Below are positions 1 to 13,000 of a stretch of 64,000 nucleotides of DNA, in pieces. The notes beneath the pieces were generated by a model that saw nothing but the letters and a program-made list of their open reading frames with translations, ran no database searches and was not told where the DNA came from. Source of the stretch: Litoditis marina. Lineage: Eukaryota > Nematoda > Chromadorea > Rhabditida > Rhabditidae. Location: assembly GCA_964036275.1 (NCBI GenBank), contig OZ038433.1, positions 30,859,485-30,923,484 of the forward strand. The letters are read 5' to 3'. A program made the position numbers and the translations under genes. Positions within the stretch are counted from its first letter, which is position 1, and each line of letters opens with the position of its first letter.

Positions 1-236
1 CCAAAATAATTGAACAATGTCCAAATCACATAGTAGAGTCGCAGTAACTACTCTTGCGAATGACAATGTCTGGATGGTGGTTCCATTCGCATACACAGCA
101 CAATTTCCGAGCTACCATTGAAATATGGCGGAACCAAACTACAGACACAGCGGTACCAATCGCCCTCCTCCAAGTACACCCTATATACCACGTGGAGAAT
201 ACGTAACTATGAAAAACACAGCAAGAATTGTTTTAG

Positions 237-3207
237 GTGGTGTCTGACCTCTAATTCGTGCGTCTCCTCGCGGTATTCGTGTCATCCCAGTAAATCTACG
301 AGTACCACCATCAACTGTCCCTATCCTGAAACGCTGTCTATTCCCTACTACAATGACAGTTTGGCCAGAAATGAGGTCATATTCTATGTGTTGGCTGCCA
401 ATCGACTGAACAACAGCGAAAGCCCCAAAGCGGTTGAGTAGTTTTACTTTCATAATATAGGTATAAACAATGAAATATCATCAAAAAAGTGTATTATTCA
501 TCATTGGTTTGTTTATTGAAGCTCACCGCCCTCCCTTTACTTCTTGCTGAACAAAACGCGATATCATAATGTATGTCGAAAAACGTGATGAATTTGAACA
601 AAGAATCTTTTTTTTTTCTTATTGTTTTTGAGATGTATGGCCAACCAACTGAACTAGTTCTTATTTCGACCACTTTACATTTGCAAACTGTTTGAGTTGC
701 TCAAATTCACGAGTGTAGCGATACAACTTGAATAGTTTCACGTTTAAAAAAATCGAAAATGGTCGGCGTGCACCCCGGGGTAGAGGACCATTGGAAACTA
801 TTTAGTAGAGGACCATTGAAAACGGTCTAGTACTTTATTGTCGAGAAGAACATTCCAAACTTTCAAATTTTAAAGTTGCAATAGTTGCTATTCAGGTTCA
901 ATCTTGTCTCGATAAGGCAAACGCCGGCATTCGAATATTTCGTCAGGTTTTCGCTATGACCAACAATAAACGAGTGAGTTGCGATTAAAATTATAGCTAA
1001 ATGAAATGCGATATAATAATGTATGTCTGAATTTGTGTTGTCTGTGCACAAAGAAACTTATTTTCTTTTATTGTTTTTGAGATGTATGGCTAACCAACTC
1101 AACTAGTTTCGACAGCCATTGTATTCGTATTATGCAAACTTGCTTGGAGTTAACCCCATGTGATTTAAACTTTGGAAAACAGTATTTTTTTTTCAAATTC
1201 TGAAGTACAACCCGTAATTTCCGGTAATATTCCGGTAACAGGTTAAGCTTGTTCTTTCAGCACAGCGTCACAGCTTTTATAGCTGTTGACGACTCACGCA
1301 CCCGAGTTATAGTGGCATTTCGTTCAACGGTGGGACCGTATCAAGTAGGTGATTGTTTACATTTGTCTAACCTATGCCTATTGGTCACGATTCGACTCCG
1401 GCCTGCACAAAGTTTCCAGCCAATCCATCCACCCGACAACTCGGTTTCAACGAAACATTTGTGCCAATTTTCTGCAATTGGCCAGCTTTGTAAGGGAGAG
1501 AGCATGCAGGTCAAGAGGGCCGCAGACAGACTAAGAGAGTCTGTGTTCATCTGACCTGCACACTCTCTCGTCGAGGCCGTCACGAAAGTGAATGGTCATT
1601 TGGACTGGGAAAGGTCTGAGAAACTGACTTTCTTTTTAATCTGTGTATTGAAGTTAGTCACAAAAGGCTTTCATTTTCACTCGAACGGAAGACTGTGAGA
1701 GGCTATGTAGGAATGACACCAACTAACTCATTCCAGTTCTTCACTCAAGGTTTCCACTTTATTCTGGGCATGTATGAACCGATGAATTTGGGTGGTAAAA
1801 TAGTGAAGTACTACCGGGACGCATATGAGGACCTCATGGTAGCCGGCATGGGAGACGCGTTGCACCAAGTTCTCTCCATTTACCCCAGTTATGAAGTGAT
1901 GGTGAGCTTCACGAACAGTATATAGGCGGTGTGTATAATTTACCACAGCAGAATTTTTCAACAACACACTTTATCGGCTCAGACGGGATTCGAATCTACG
2001 ACTACCACATAAGCGAAGATACAATACATCAGAAAGGTAGATAGGAATGAGAACATTTTTTTCTTTTTTGGTGTTATTCTGATACGTAACTTATGACCAA
2101 TGGTGAGCATCTCCAGTAACTTCCAAAATGCGAGGTCATTTTTGGGTTTTCTTCACGGTTTACGTGAATATTGCATGATTTAGTGAAAATACAATTTAGA
2201 GACATTTAAGGTCTGTGGTCACTCTCTGGGAGGATCCATGTCCAATCTCTTTTCTCTCTATATTTCTTCGAATTACCCGAATAAGCTGGTGGAATATTCC
2301 ATGTCCGGTCCACGCGAGGGCGACGAGCAGTTTGCCAGATTACACAATCAGAGGGTAGGTTAAATGTCAAAGTCAAGCCAGTTTTGAATGTTTCTCCACA
2401 TACCAGGCTCGACAATGAGAGAGTAGATCAAATTTCAAAGATCAAACCATATTTGGGAAGTTTGAAAATCTCGAGTTTTTTGCCAGAACCGCTCAAGAAG
2501 CAAACTACAAACGTCGCTACAAAAGTGGCTGGGAAATAATCATTCTGTTCAGGTTTCGCAGTCATTTCGCCTAATTCATGATGGCGACTGGGTTCCCGAC
2601 TTTCCGTTTCGGAATAGCGAGCTACTCACCGTTCCCTTTCACTCCAAATACGAGGTGAACAGAAAGAAAAAAGAGAAGAAGAAAGACCAGCTATGATGAA
2701 CCCGGCCTTGAGCATTATGGAAACTGTTGTTTGATCTTAACACACAGCAGAAAAGGCGGATTAACATTAGAACGTAGGTGGATTAAGCTACAAACATCGC
2801 GGGTATGACCGACCATTTCATATAGGGATTGCTCTACCGGCAGCTGACCGACACGGCCATTCTATTTTGTTCTGCTGTGTCCGTAGTTCTATCCCACCTT
2901 GTTTCAAGCTGCGAGTTCGAACTAAACGAAGTCATTTCAACACAGCGTCAGCGTGTAAAAAGTGAACAAACTCTCTAAATATGAACTAATTCGTTGTAAT
3001 TGACCGAAAATTTGGATGAACTTCAAGAAAAACACGTGTAATTTACAGGTGTTCTACAAGAGTGGCACCCCGCAGACAGAATACCACATTTGTTCCCAAC
3101 CCGAATCTGAAGCATGTAACAGAGGCTCTTGGATACGCAAACTAAACAGTCACTTATTCATGTTCGATCAAATGATGCACACGTTTTGGCTTGGGAATTG
3201 CACGTGA
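237..3207 (+). CDS. Class 3 (fungal-type) lipase, nematode secreted family; 5' end uncertain
   Basis: Triacylglycerol-lipase fold, probably secreted. Readable exons are 237-432, 896-973, 1261-1344, 1737-1901, 2211-2354, 2553-2654 and 3049-3207, and all junctions keep frame. Exon 1 has a Cys-rich start (WCLTSNSC) followed by YNDSLARNEV, the conserved opening of worm lipases. Later exons give VIVAFRSTV, the nucleophile elbow GHSLGGS (from 2217), HDGDWVPDFP with the likely catalytic Asp, and PFHSKYEVFY with the likely catalytic His. The Ser-Asp-His triad therefore looks intact. The usual VPHLP is VPDFP here. The stop at 3205 overlaps an AATAAA signal. The signal peptide is not seen. An exon ending at 202 (frame from an ATG at 60) joins in frame, but only over a 34-bp intron, which is implausibly short, so the true start may lie left of the window. 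The gene converges on vha-17. Family call is sure; the 5' model is not. Confidence 0.85.
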
Positions 3208-3589
3208 ATAAAAGGCTGAAACACTTGGAAGTGTGAGAAAAATCAAGTGGACTCTGCAGAGAATTTATGATCAAACTCAATAGATACAATCATAAATTTG
3301 GTAAACTCAAAACAGATAACTCTAACTATACTGTACAATTATCACGAATTAGAGGAATGTAGATAAATTTGCATAAAACAGCTCTATTCAAATATAAGAG
3401 TAGATGAACATAATACAATGAGTACCGTATACAGATTGAACGTTCGGTGTTCAATTTAAGGTAAGCTAGTCGTGCAATTGTTTCAAGTTTCAAGAGAAGA
3501 ATCGAGAGTTAAACAAGTATAGCAAATATGTAACAACCTGCCAGAAATCTATGCTAAAAACCAAGTGAGCACGAGTGAAACTACGATAT

Positions 3590-5270
3590 TTATGGGGCAG
3601 CACTGGGAGCATCTCCCCACTTCTCGGAAATCCATCGGATAGTTTTCACGTTGATCTGGGGGCCGATCAGGGGGTTGAGCTGGTGCAGGAACACCTGGAA
3701 AGTTTTTTTAATTGAACCAAATTACCGGTTAGTTTTGTTGTTCATAGAAATTTCTTTAAAATCAGGTGTTTCAACTGGATGACACCGACCATACCCCAGA
3801 AGGTGCTCCTTGCTGGCGAAAAAATTAGAAATTCAACCTATCTCTATTCAATATCGAAATTAAATTTTTAAAAAGTTTGAGACTAAGTGAAAAAACTAGC
3901 CTGAAATAATGTTCCTGCATTAATTCAGGCGAACTTCCCCGGATTTTAGGATTTTATATAAGCACAGAAGGACAGAACATAACAAATGATTTGATATTTC
4001 TCCATCGTAAACAAAGTATTGTTGAGCATCAAGTACTTTTATAAGAAACCTGAGCGGTATTCGGTGAATGATTGAAAAATTTTGAATCAAAAAGATGAGA
4101 ATATGCATACTAGACATACACCGCCAAGCGCCCTGGCCTCTCTTAAAAGAGGGAGTCGCGAACAAATCGTTGTAAAAAGTAGGGGTCGCGAGCTGTTAAC
4201 TAACGAATTTCATACAAATAATTTTACAGAGACTAGTTGAATGTCGCGTGTCGCCGTTTTGGGGGGGGGGGGTCGCGAGAATTTTGAAAGAATAAGAGGC
4301 TCTGGCGGTGCATGATACTAGATTTGAAAACCTAGTGCATTTTGCGTTTCATGTTCCCGAGTTCCCATATCGCTCCGAACACAAAAACGACCACAAAAAG
4401 TGACGTAGAAACAAACACACTTCTTAAGTGTTATGAAATGTAAAAAAGTCTGACAAAATTTTAAATATAATATGCATAGATAGGTTTGAAGGACATACCA
4501 TGATCCAGAAAACGTGACAGCAAACGGCAGTCATGATTATCATTGTGCGAATAATACCTGGAAAATAATTAAATGAAGACTTGTAGGTTATTTAGTGAAG
4601 GACTGCGCCCGCATCCACCAATGGTGTGAATCATCAAATCATGTTTTATTCCCGCACTACATACAAATACCACTACCGGACTGATCGAAGTGTGAAGACA
4701 AAAAAAACGTGATATTCAGTATTATGAGCACACATTCACGAATCACGACTTCACGGTCACGGATAAGAATATAGATTTTATCGTCTTGAGTCTTGAATCA
4801 TCAAAATGCACTACAATATACCAGTATATGTAACTACTCTACAAAAACACAGGCCGTTTTTTTTCTTCATTTAAACACGTGAAACTAATTCAGAAAGACA
4901 AAATTTACCAATATCGACAAACCGGGTTCATTCTAACTTTTGCCAGATAGAAAAACAGAAAAAGAAAAGTCATAAAGATATTTTAGATACAAACTCATGT
5001 AGTTTCACTTACTCATTCAAAAAACGGCTTACTTCTTCGACAATAGTCCCACTAAATTAGTATTTTCTTAACCTGCGTCAAACATTTTTTTGTATGGAAA
5101 CAACAAACTGCATACGATATAAGGAGTTTGGGGAACAAATTACGACTTTTTCGAGATTAGGAGACCAGAAACGCACCTCTGTTGGGTCCCTTTGGTACTA
5201 GGAATGGCCCGCCGAGTCCAATGAGCAGCCAAAAAGCAGTGACTGACACTAACGGAATTAGAATACCCAT
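3590..5270 (-). CDS. vha-17: V-type H+-ATPase subunit e (vha-17 orthologue)
   Basis: Small two-helix membrane subunit of the proton-pumping Vo sector. Three exons on the minus strand, 5270-5177, 4557-4499 and 3694-3590, encode 85 residues. The product opens MGILIPLVSVTAFWLL, then has GGPFLVPKGPNRG, a second hydrophobic segment around IIMTAVCCHVFWIM, and the conserved tail FLHQLNPLIGPQINVKTIRW. This matches remembered C. elegans VHA-17 along its length, differing mainly at the extreme C-terminus (SAAP). A TTTGCAG acceptor directly precedes the ATG, so the start is probably a spliced-leader site. Introns are 619 and 804 bp; the second holds a hAT-like MITE. The gene is transcribed divergently from the RNase-kappa gene. 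Confidence 0.95.
4107..4322. mobile_element. hAT-like MITE with 8-bp target duplication in vha-17 intron 2
   Basis: A 200-bp element (4115-4314) has 12-bp terminal inverted repeats CATACACCGCCA and CATGCACCGCCA (right end reverse-complemented). It is flanked by perfect direct repeats ATACTAGA at 4107-4114 and 4315-4322. An 8-bp duplication is typical of hAT transposition. A G13-type homopolymer lies inside near 4260. There is no coding capacity. Confidence 0.8.
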
Positions 5271-6469
5271 CTGCAAATCAAAAAATGAGACAAGTAGTGA
5301 AATAAAGATACTCGAAGAAACAGAACGACGAAAGATGTTCACGTAACGAACGGTTTGGTAGAACAAATGATTTTATGATGTAGAAAATAGTCAGTCTTTT
5401 AGAGGTTCAGATTTAGACAAAACGAACAAAAACTAGCAGTATATTACTAATATTAACCATCATTTTTTGAACATGATGTGAGGAGTGATGAATTTGAAAA
5501 TAGTGGTTACTATTTGGCGTAACATAGATAACAGAAATCATTGGTTTACATCACATGTTTTTAGTTTTTGAGATATGATTTAGGTTTCACTCATATAAAC
5601 ATTGTTATCGGGCTAGAATTCGAGCATAAATATTCTTATTCTAATCGTTCAGAATATTAGCAACTTATTGAGAAAGGAAATGAGCACATTTGAAAAATAT
5701 TAGAAAATAAAAGAGCAAGACGGAATGAAAATGACCAGAGATCGATCAGCCGTTTAAACACGCCCTACGCACAACAAACAGCTCGGCGTTTGATGAGATT
5801 ATCCCATCAAAACAGCTTTTAAAGTGAGAAGAAAATTACTCAATCTTGAACCTCATCCTGATATGGCATATGAAAGATTAAAACATTGTGTAAAACAGAA
5901 ATTAAAGAATAATTGCATTTCTTTTCTCAAGGTGTATGACAGGGTGTATGCCGGCCAGAAATCAATCCTCTCTCCTCTCTCGCCTTTAATATAATTCAAT
6001 GCTCGAAATTATAACAGTTTTACTCTATATTTCACATCCAGTTCACGCTCATGTTTATGTTAATACTGTTTTAGGTCTTTTTTAATAGAAACAAAACCAC
6101 TAGGTGTTTTTGACACACTACGATTCCAAATTGCTCCCATTTTGTTTAATATGTTGTGTATAACGAAGTCGTTTGTTTGAAGTTTTTTTCAAGTTCTCAC
6201 TCTCTTTGACCCGCATGCTACTCAAGTCAAATCAGCCTTAAAAATATTACGTCTCTTCCTCTATCTGGACATTTTGAGATAGCAGGGTCGTCGAAGAACA
6301 CGCGTGCCACAACTTGATTCTATTCAATCAAGTTATTAGTAATCTCTGTCACCTTTTGAGTAGAATACTGTTGTGCTCTTCGATCTCCATCACTATGACC
6401 TTCTTGTTTGCAAAATTCGTGTCAATTAGTAGTTTATTATGAGTTTTTTAGTTTTTTTTTTCAGAAAGA
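5271..6469. promoter_or_regulatory. Shared divergent upstream region of vha-17 and RNase-kappa gene
   Basis: This 1.2-kb interval separates two divergent start codons, both preceded by spliced-leader-type acceptors. It contains no supported gene and must hold both promoters. No specific transcription-factor site was confidently recognised. Confidence 0.5.
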
Positions 6470-7821
6470 ATGGGAAAGTTGTGCCCCCTCATGGGACCGA
6501 AAATGTCGGCTTTCTGGTGAGTTTTTTTTTCTCGAAAGTTACGATTACAATACTAAATCTTCATCTGGTCAGTCTTTCATGTTTCATTCCAAATTCTAAT
6601 TCGACTATACAGAATAATACACCAGCAAGGTTGTCCGAATAGTCAGAAAAGTTCGAAAAACGGACTACTTTTTGGCCGAAAAGATGAAAATCGGTCTACT
6701 TTCGAGGAAAAATCTTAAATTTTCACGTGTTTACATCTGAAAACGGATTACTTATTGTCGCTTAGTCGGACCTTACTGGGGTATGTACAGAATGAAACAC
6801 GGTCCATTGCGGTGTCACGATATTCTAATTACACGAACTAGAACTTTCATTCACGGTTGTGCGAATCCATGAATTAATAGTTCTATTAAACATTTTGATC
6901 TACATTACTAGCATGCGCCTGGACTTCAAGAAAACTTATAATCTTGTATAAGTAGAGTCATTAATGTTTCCGTTGTTCTATTGCACATACGCGCGCTACG
7001 CGCATCATAGCAATCTGATCTGAATGACCAAAATACTGAAAAAAAAACGGGCTCCCTTTGCCCTTTTCGACAATATTGGGAGAATTTGCCCGTTCTTGAT
7101 ATAAAATCATGTAGTGTGAGTTTCACTTATCAAAATCTGGAAGTTGCTCGCTTTTCGAAGCAAAGTTCTCACTTTTTTTGAGGTTTCTTTACTTTATCTT
7201 GTTTTTCAGCATGATCATGTCTGTCTGGGGTGTCATTTTCCTCGGTCTCCTTGGTGTGTTTTTCTATACTCAAGCCGTCACCCTTTTCCCCGATTTGCAC
7301 TTCCACGACGAAGGAAAGACGCCGTCTGTAGCGTGAGTTATCTATTATTTCATTGAACTGTTTTTTTCTAAATTCGAAACTAATTCGAAAACATAGGGTC
7401 TCTTTTTGTTTTCCGTTTTTTTCCCTGGCTGAAAATGCTGAGGGTTCGATAACCTAAATCATGCAGCCAGTATAATAGTCATATCATACTACACTAACGC
7501 TGTTCAAAATCTAGAAAAAGGGCCCTGTCAAACTCGGAAAGTAATTTGACTCCAACCTTTTATATTCTCCATTCTGAGGTGAAACTTATTTGTGCAATAT
7601 GCACAATAAGGTGAAGCAAACATTCATGCACTTTTTACTTAGCAAAGAGGGAGTGTTTGTAAAATGTACCCCAGTTTTGTTCTCAAGGTTCTCTTTTCAG
7701 TGATATTGAAGCTAAGTACAGTGATAAGGCTACGCAATGTTGGATCGCCGCTGGAATGTATGCTGTTACGTTAATTATTGTTTTCTGGCAAAACAAGTTC
7801 AATACACAGGCCATATTTTAG
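6470..7821 (+). CDS. Ribonuclease kappa / V-ATPase Vo subunit f homologue
   Basis: Exons 6470-6516, 7210-7332 and 7701-7821 give 96 residues (human RNASEK has 98). The short first exon encodes MGKLCPLMGPKMSAF and joins in phase to CMIMSVWGVIFLGLLGVFF, which aligns with the human start CGPK...LSAWGVIMLIMLGIFF. The second half has the family pattern TQCWIAAGMY followed by a hydrophobic helix. It is a two-helix membrane protein. The human homologue was first described as an endoribonuclease and later found in the V-ATPase Vo sector, needed for endosomal acidification. A TTTTTTTTTCAG acceptor lies 5 bases before the ATG, suggesting spliced-leader addition. Intron 1 contains a family-A MITE. The gene diverges from vha-17 and reads toward xpo-1. 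Confidence 0.9.
6618..6783. mobile_element. Family A MITE, copy 1 (most intact)
   Basis: This 166-bp element in RNase-kappa intron 1 starts TACACCAGCAAGG and ends CCTTACTGGGGTA. The termini are inverted repeats of the consensus TACMCCAGTAAGG, and flanking TA suggests Tc1/mariner-type insertion. Related copies occur at 10178, 11470, 12418, 14047 and 19608, all in xpo-1 introns. Confidence 0.75.
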
Positions 7822-9517
7822 ATGCGTTCTCTCCACTTTTTTTCAAATGTCCTTCTATTTCCTAATTTGCGTTTGATCATAAATTAGTTCAATTCACCGA
7901 AATATTTTCATAATATATCTTGATTTATATAGCGCATAATTGCTCTCCCCAGATGTATAATTCTGAAATCTCGCTCTTGGAGATATCTTGTTCGCTGTGG
8001 TTTTTTATTAGTCGTATTTGTGTTCAGAAGAGACATTCCGTAGATTTGTGATAAGTATAGATGTATAAATTTCGTATTCTTACATGTTGTGATTTTAATG
8101 AACCTCAACACATCGTTTTCGTTATACTTTTGCTGCGTGTCGGATCGTTTCGTTTAAAAGAGGTATAACATTCACGCCATAAATTTGCTGTGGATTTAGT
8201 GACAAAAGGAAAGTACGGTGAATTTGGATTTGTCATGGATGCAGTAGTATTTACGTGCAGCAAGTACATCATTGCAAATTTTGTTATTAGCACGTTACAT
8301 AGTTAGCAGACAGTATATACACAAATCTATTGTTTTAGTTAATTGTCCAAATAACAAGCAGGACATTATATCAATATTCAGTACTTCCAAGTTCCAGGAC
8401 AGAACCACCGTTTCAGTTAAGAAAACCGTAAGTTTGTAGACATTTTGGTACTTTTCTCACGGTCAAGTCTTATAACTGCCTTGGTGTAGGCCTTTCTGAA
8501 CTATATTTCAATATTATGAAAGGATAATCATCGAATGAGATGAATAGGATATTTCAACGAACTTCATTTCATCCGAAACTTCGAAACTGCATTTGTTTCG
8601 AAAATTCGCACCATTTCTTCACGATACAAAACCAGAAAGTGCAGGTCAAAGAGACTAGGCGTAGATAGGTCTGCCGTCTGCTTTTTTCTGATGTGCACGC
8701 ACTGTTGATAAGAAATCAGCCAACTACAGAAATTGGCGAAATATGGTCTCACTTTCAAGTGGGAAGTATGCCAATCAAGCTATCTGGAACCAGGATTTTG
8801 TTCATCTCTACACCGCTACGCTACTATCGGGGCGTAAACAATTTATCGAAACTCCGTAGCAACTTAGTCAACTTTTCATTTTTTCTCGAACTAGGCGTAG
8901 TTGTTTAGTAACAATTCGCTAAACGACTATCAAATAACGCTACTAATTCCCTAGTTACAAACCGCTACTAGCGCTAGTATTGCCATAACCTCATCTTCAC
9001 GTTAATTCTAACATTGTTTCTTTGCGACTTTGCGCTCTGAATCGTGGCTCGCCCTCGTTCGAAAAGCACATGGAACAAAAAGTTGAGAGAACAGCATGTG
9101 ATACATTAGTATGTTTGTACTATTTGTCGAGTACATGAATGTGTTGAATAAATATTGAAATGTTGAAATACTAGCGCTTTGGGGGTGGGTTACAAACCCC
9201 TCAACTTTGATTTGCGAATACTGATCCACATCCAACTTGAATTACGGAAATAGAAAAAAAATAACCTCGAACCCGGCATAAGTGGTGAACAGTAGAGTAC
9301 GAAAAATTGTAGTTTGTAGTTTGCTGATTATGGAGTACGGTAACTGTCGAGATTCCGCAGAAATTTTGCGACTCATCATTTTGCGTGTCACGTCGGTGTT
9401 TTTTTGGCATTTCAAATAATTTATTAAATTAAATAGGACTTTTAAATTACTGTATTTCATGAAATTCTAATCATGATTATCTTAACTGGTTGCTTGTTCG
9501 CTCCTCAGGAATTGCTT
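7822..9517. other. Intergenic, no gene seen
   Basis: Stretch between the RNase-kappa stop and the family K element. Open frames here are short (75 codons or fewer), overlap on opposite strands and lack splice-phase or family support. AT-rich sequence with no recognisable feature. Confidence 0.5.
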
Positions 9518-9867
9518 GGCTGCTAGCCGGCTAGCAGGCCATTTTGCGATAGGTCAAAAGTAGGGATTCTTTCTGTTATACCTGATTTCCTTTCCCGAGC
9601 ACTTTATTTGGGACCATAACTTTCTTTTCAGATTGGTGTTCACGTTTAAAAATTATCGTAAAGGCGAAAAAGTGCTCAGAGAATAAAACGAAAACCCAGA
9701 TTCAGTACAGCGAATTACAGCGAATCTGGAGAGTTACGGATGTGAAAACAGACCCAAAACTAAAGTGTTACTTGTTATCAAATAGATGCTAGAAAAAATT
9801 CGGATAAAGTGAGGAATAGACTGAGTTTTGACCTATGACAAAATGGGCTGCTAGCTGGCTAGCAGCC
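9518..9867. mobile_element. Family K foldback element upstream of xpo-1
   Basis: A 350-bp element has arms of about 43 bp in inverted orientation. The left arm starts GGCTGCTAGCCGGCTAGCAG and continues to ATAGGTCAAAA. The right arm starts TTTTGACCTAT and ends in GCTGCTAGCTGGCTAGCAGC. Each terminus is itself a near-perfect palindrome built on GCTAGC. The element lies 214 bp upstream of the xpo-1 ATG. Confidence 0.75.
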
Positions 9868-10080
9868 CGTCACTGCCTGTGTCATGAATCTCAGCTGGAT
9901 CTCCATACTGTGTTTTTTCAAAGCGGGATGCTTTTCTTTTGTCAGTTTCGTTTTGGTCGGTTTTATTTGGTTTGCGTTCATTCATTTACTATATGGGTTT
10001 TTAGTTATTGGGTCATTTTAGTGACACCTTTTCTCACTTCTCATGAACATATTCTAGTATAGTGTATTTCAGTTATTGAC

Positions 10081-13000
10081 ATGAATTCCGTCGCAGATAT
10101 TTTGAATGAGGCAGAACGCCAATTCACCCAGGAAGAGAAAATCAATGTTCCTCTGATGGATCAGGCAAGTGATCATATACCAGTAAGGTCTGACTATTCG
10201 ACAAAAAACAATCCGTTTTATGATTAGAACACGTGAAAATTAAAGGTTTTGTATCAAAAATAGACCAATTTGCTCATTTTCAACGAAAAACTAGCCCGTT
10301 TTTCGACTAAGAAAATGTTCTGACGATTCAGACATGTAAGTGATTGTTTACGATTTCACTGTTTTCCGGTGAATTTTTTCAGTTCCTCCCGAAATGTTGT
10401 GGTGAGCCTAGAAGACTCAGTAAACTGGTCCGAATAGCCATTCATTCGAAACATTCAGAAAACGAGCTTCCTAGCAAGAGTTTTTCTGTATACGGCGATG
10501 TAGTTTTTCAAAAATACAATTCCCTTTGTCGACAACTCATAGAAATGTTTTCAATGAGTAATTTGTATCAGCACGAATGTTCAGGTGGTGAGTATCATGC
10601 ACAGTGGCAGTGGAGATTGTCAGCGAAAAGCCAACGTCATTCTAGTGCAACTGAAGGAATCTCCAGATTCTTGGACAAAGGTTGGATTTCTGTTTTCACT
10701 CGTTGGATACTTTGCCTGTCTTGTTAAAATATTGGTACTACTTTATTGTGTGGTATTTCCTCTATTGTGGAATTGTGGTTGTAAATCATGAACAGTTGAG
10801 TCGAGAAACAAATTCTTATTCGAAGACTTTCGTTTCGAAAGTTACTTTCAAATGGCTGTTTGGATTGTTTAGAAATAGTTTACAGTCTGAAATTATTGTT
10901 CCAAATACAATAATCGTTTTAATATTGTAGCTACTGTTTTCAGGTGGATACAATTCTACAGTATTCTGAAACAATGGAGGCCAAATATTTCGCGTTGCAG
11001 GTGTTAGAATGTGTGATTCAAACGAGGTAATTTTTTCTGTGGTTTAATAGGTGGTCAAGACGGTTGGTACGTGATACATAGTACATCAGCTGACTTTTCT
11101 AGCTGGACTGGATCATCTTGAAAACCCGATTATCATTAATAAATTCATGAATAACTTTTCCTATAAATAAAGAACATGTACAAGTTACATGATTCCCAAT
11201 TCAAAGTTGAGTTTTTTTCCCAAAAATCAGCTGATTTTGCTTTCTAATTATTTTTTTACGAACATTTCAGATGGAAATCACTGCCGGTGGAGCAACGCGA
11301 GGGAATTCGAGGGTTCATAGTGCATCATATTCTGGAGCTCACGTCATCAGCTGAAAGTCTGGACAAGAACAGTCTTCTCGTGCACAAATTGAACCTGGTC
11401 CTAGTACAGGTAGCTTAAAGCTTATTATTATTATTATTTCTAGATCACACATCAGTATGGTTGGCCTATTACACCGGTAAGGTCCGACCAGTCGACAGAA
11501 ACTAGTCATTTTCATATTGAAAAACGTGAAAAAAATAATGATTTTGAATAAAAATAGACAAATTTCCTCGTTTTCGTTCGGCGAAAAAGTAGCTCGTTCT
11601 TCGAGTTTTTCAACTGGTCGGACAAGTTTACTGGGAAGACGGGGCTATGAATTATGAATGTTCAATTTCATTTTCAGATTGTCAAACAGGATTGGCCAAA
11701 GAGTTGGCCCACGTTCATAACGGATCTAGTGAGCTCATCGAAGTCCAATTCGAACATGTGTACCAATAATATGAATATTCTCAGTCTTCTCAGGTACGTG
11801 CAAATACTTTTTGACGTAGATCAACATCCTTTTTTCATATTACAGGAAGACTAGTACTTTTTCTGCCATTTCTTGCCGTATGTGAGGAAATTGCTAATGT
11901 GAAACATGTTTTGTTTGAGAAGATGTTAGTGGGTGAGGGTGAGAACATAAACAATGGGAGGAGATTACACTAGTTCTGTAAATCTCCAGTTGTATTATAG
12001 GTAAACTACCCTGTCAAAATGGCGCTGAACCTTGCTCATTCTTGCATTATTCTAGATTCTGGAACTTACGCTCATTTTTGGAAGTGAAAAGTGCTAGAAA
12101 CGCAATAAACCAGGAAAATAATCACTTTTGCAGGGATATCATAACCACTTTTAAGATTACTGAATACTCTTACTCACGATCATTTATGTTGACTTGACAT
12201 TATACTATTTTACCTATGAGTTGTACTTTGTAGTGAAGAAGTGTTCGACTTTGGATCACAGAATCTCACGCAGGCGAAGGAAATTTATTTGAAGCAACAG
12301 TTCTGCGAGCAGTTTCAAGAAGTGTTCACCCTTTGTAAAACTGTACTGGTTAGTTTAGTTAAAGTGTATTCTTTGTCTCCCCCCCCCCCCCCCTCCTTTC
12401 TCTCTATCTCCGTAATCACCCCAGTAAGGTTCAACTATTCGCCAAAAAGTGTCCGTTCTCAAATTGAAATTTATTGGTTTTGCTGATTTTGCATCAAAAT
12501 TAGACAAGTCCTTTTTTATTTCAACCGAAAAGTAGTCAGTTTACCGATTTTTCCGGGCTACGGACAAATGTACTACGGTATGTGTGTAATGTTTTCTCTA
12601 ATTGCTATGAACGATTTGGAACTGGATCCTAATTCGGTTACTTTTTTGTTGTATCCCTTGACTAACAGGTATCAGTGTTTGTGGTACTTCTTCTTTTTGA
12701 TATTCAAGAAAGGCACTTATTCTGATGGAATCTTGCAATTTCAGGAAACTTGTCCAGCTAATGCCATGGTGCAGGCTACTCTCAAAACACTGCATCGGTT
12801 TTTGAGTTGGATTCCCGTTGGATATGTTTTCGAGAGCAACATCACGCAACTTCTCACAAGAAATGTCAGTTTCAATATACTAGTGAGATACGACTTCAAA
12901 ATAGAACCATTTCTTTTTCGAATAGTTCTTCTCTCGAATGATTTGCATTTTGCATTTCAAATATGAGCGTTTCCCGATCCCGACATTTCTGTTGTGGATA

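Noticed and set aside
181..453. 90-codon minus-strand frame at the left edge
   Set aside because: The plus strand carries the conserved lipase exon (YNDSLARNEV); the minus frame is its shadow.
3754..3812. Possible alternative last exon of vha-17 after an AG at 3813
   Set aside because: In phase it gives only 13 residues before a stop and no resemblance to subunit e; the exon at 3694 is clearly the conserved one.
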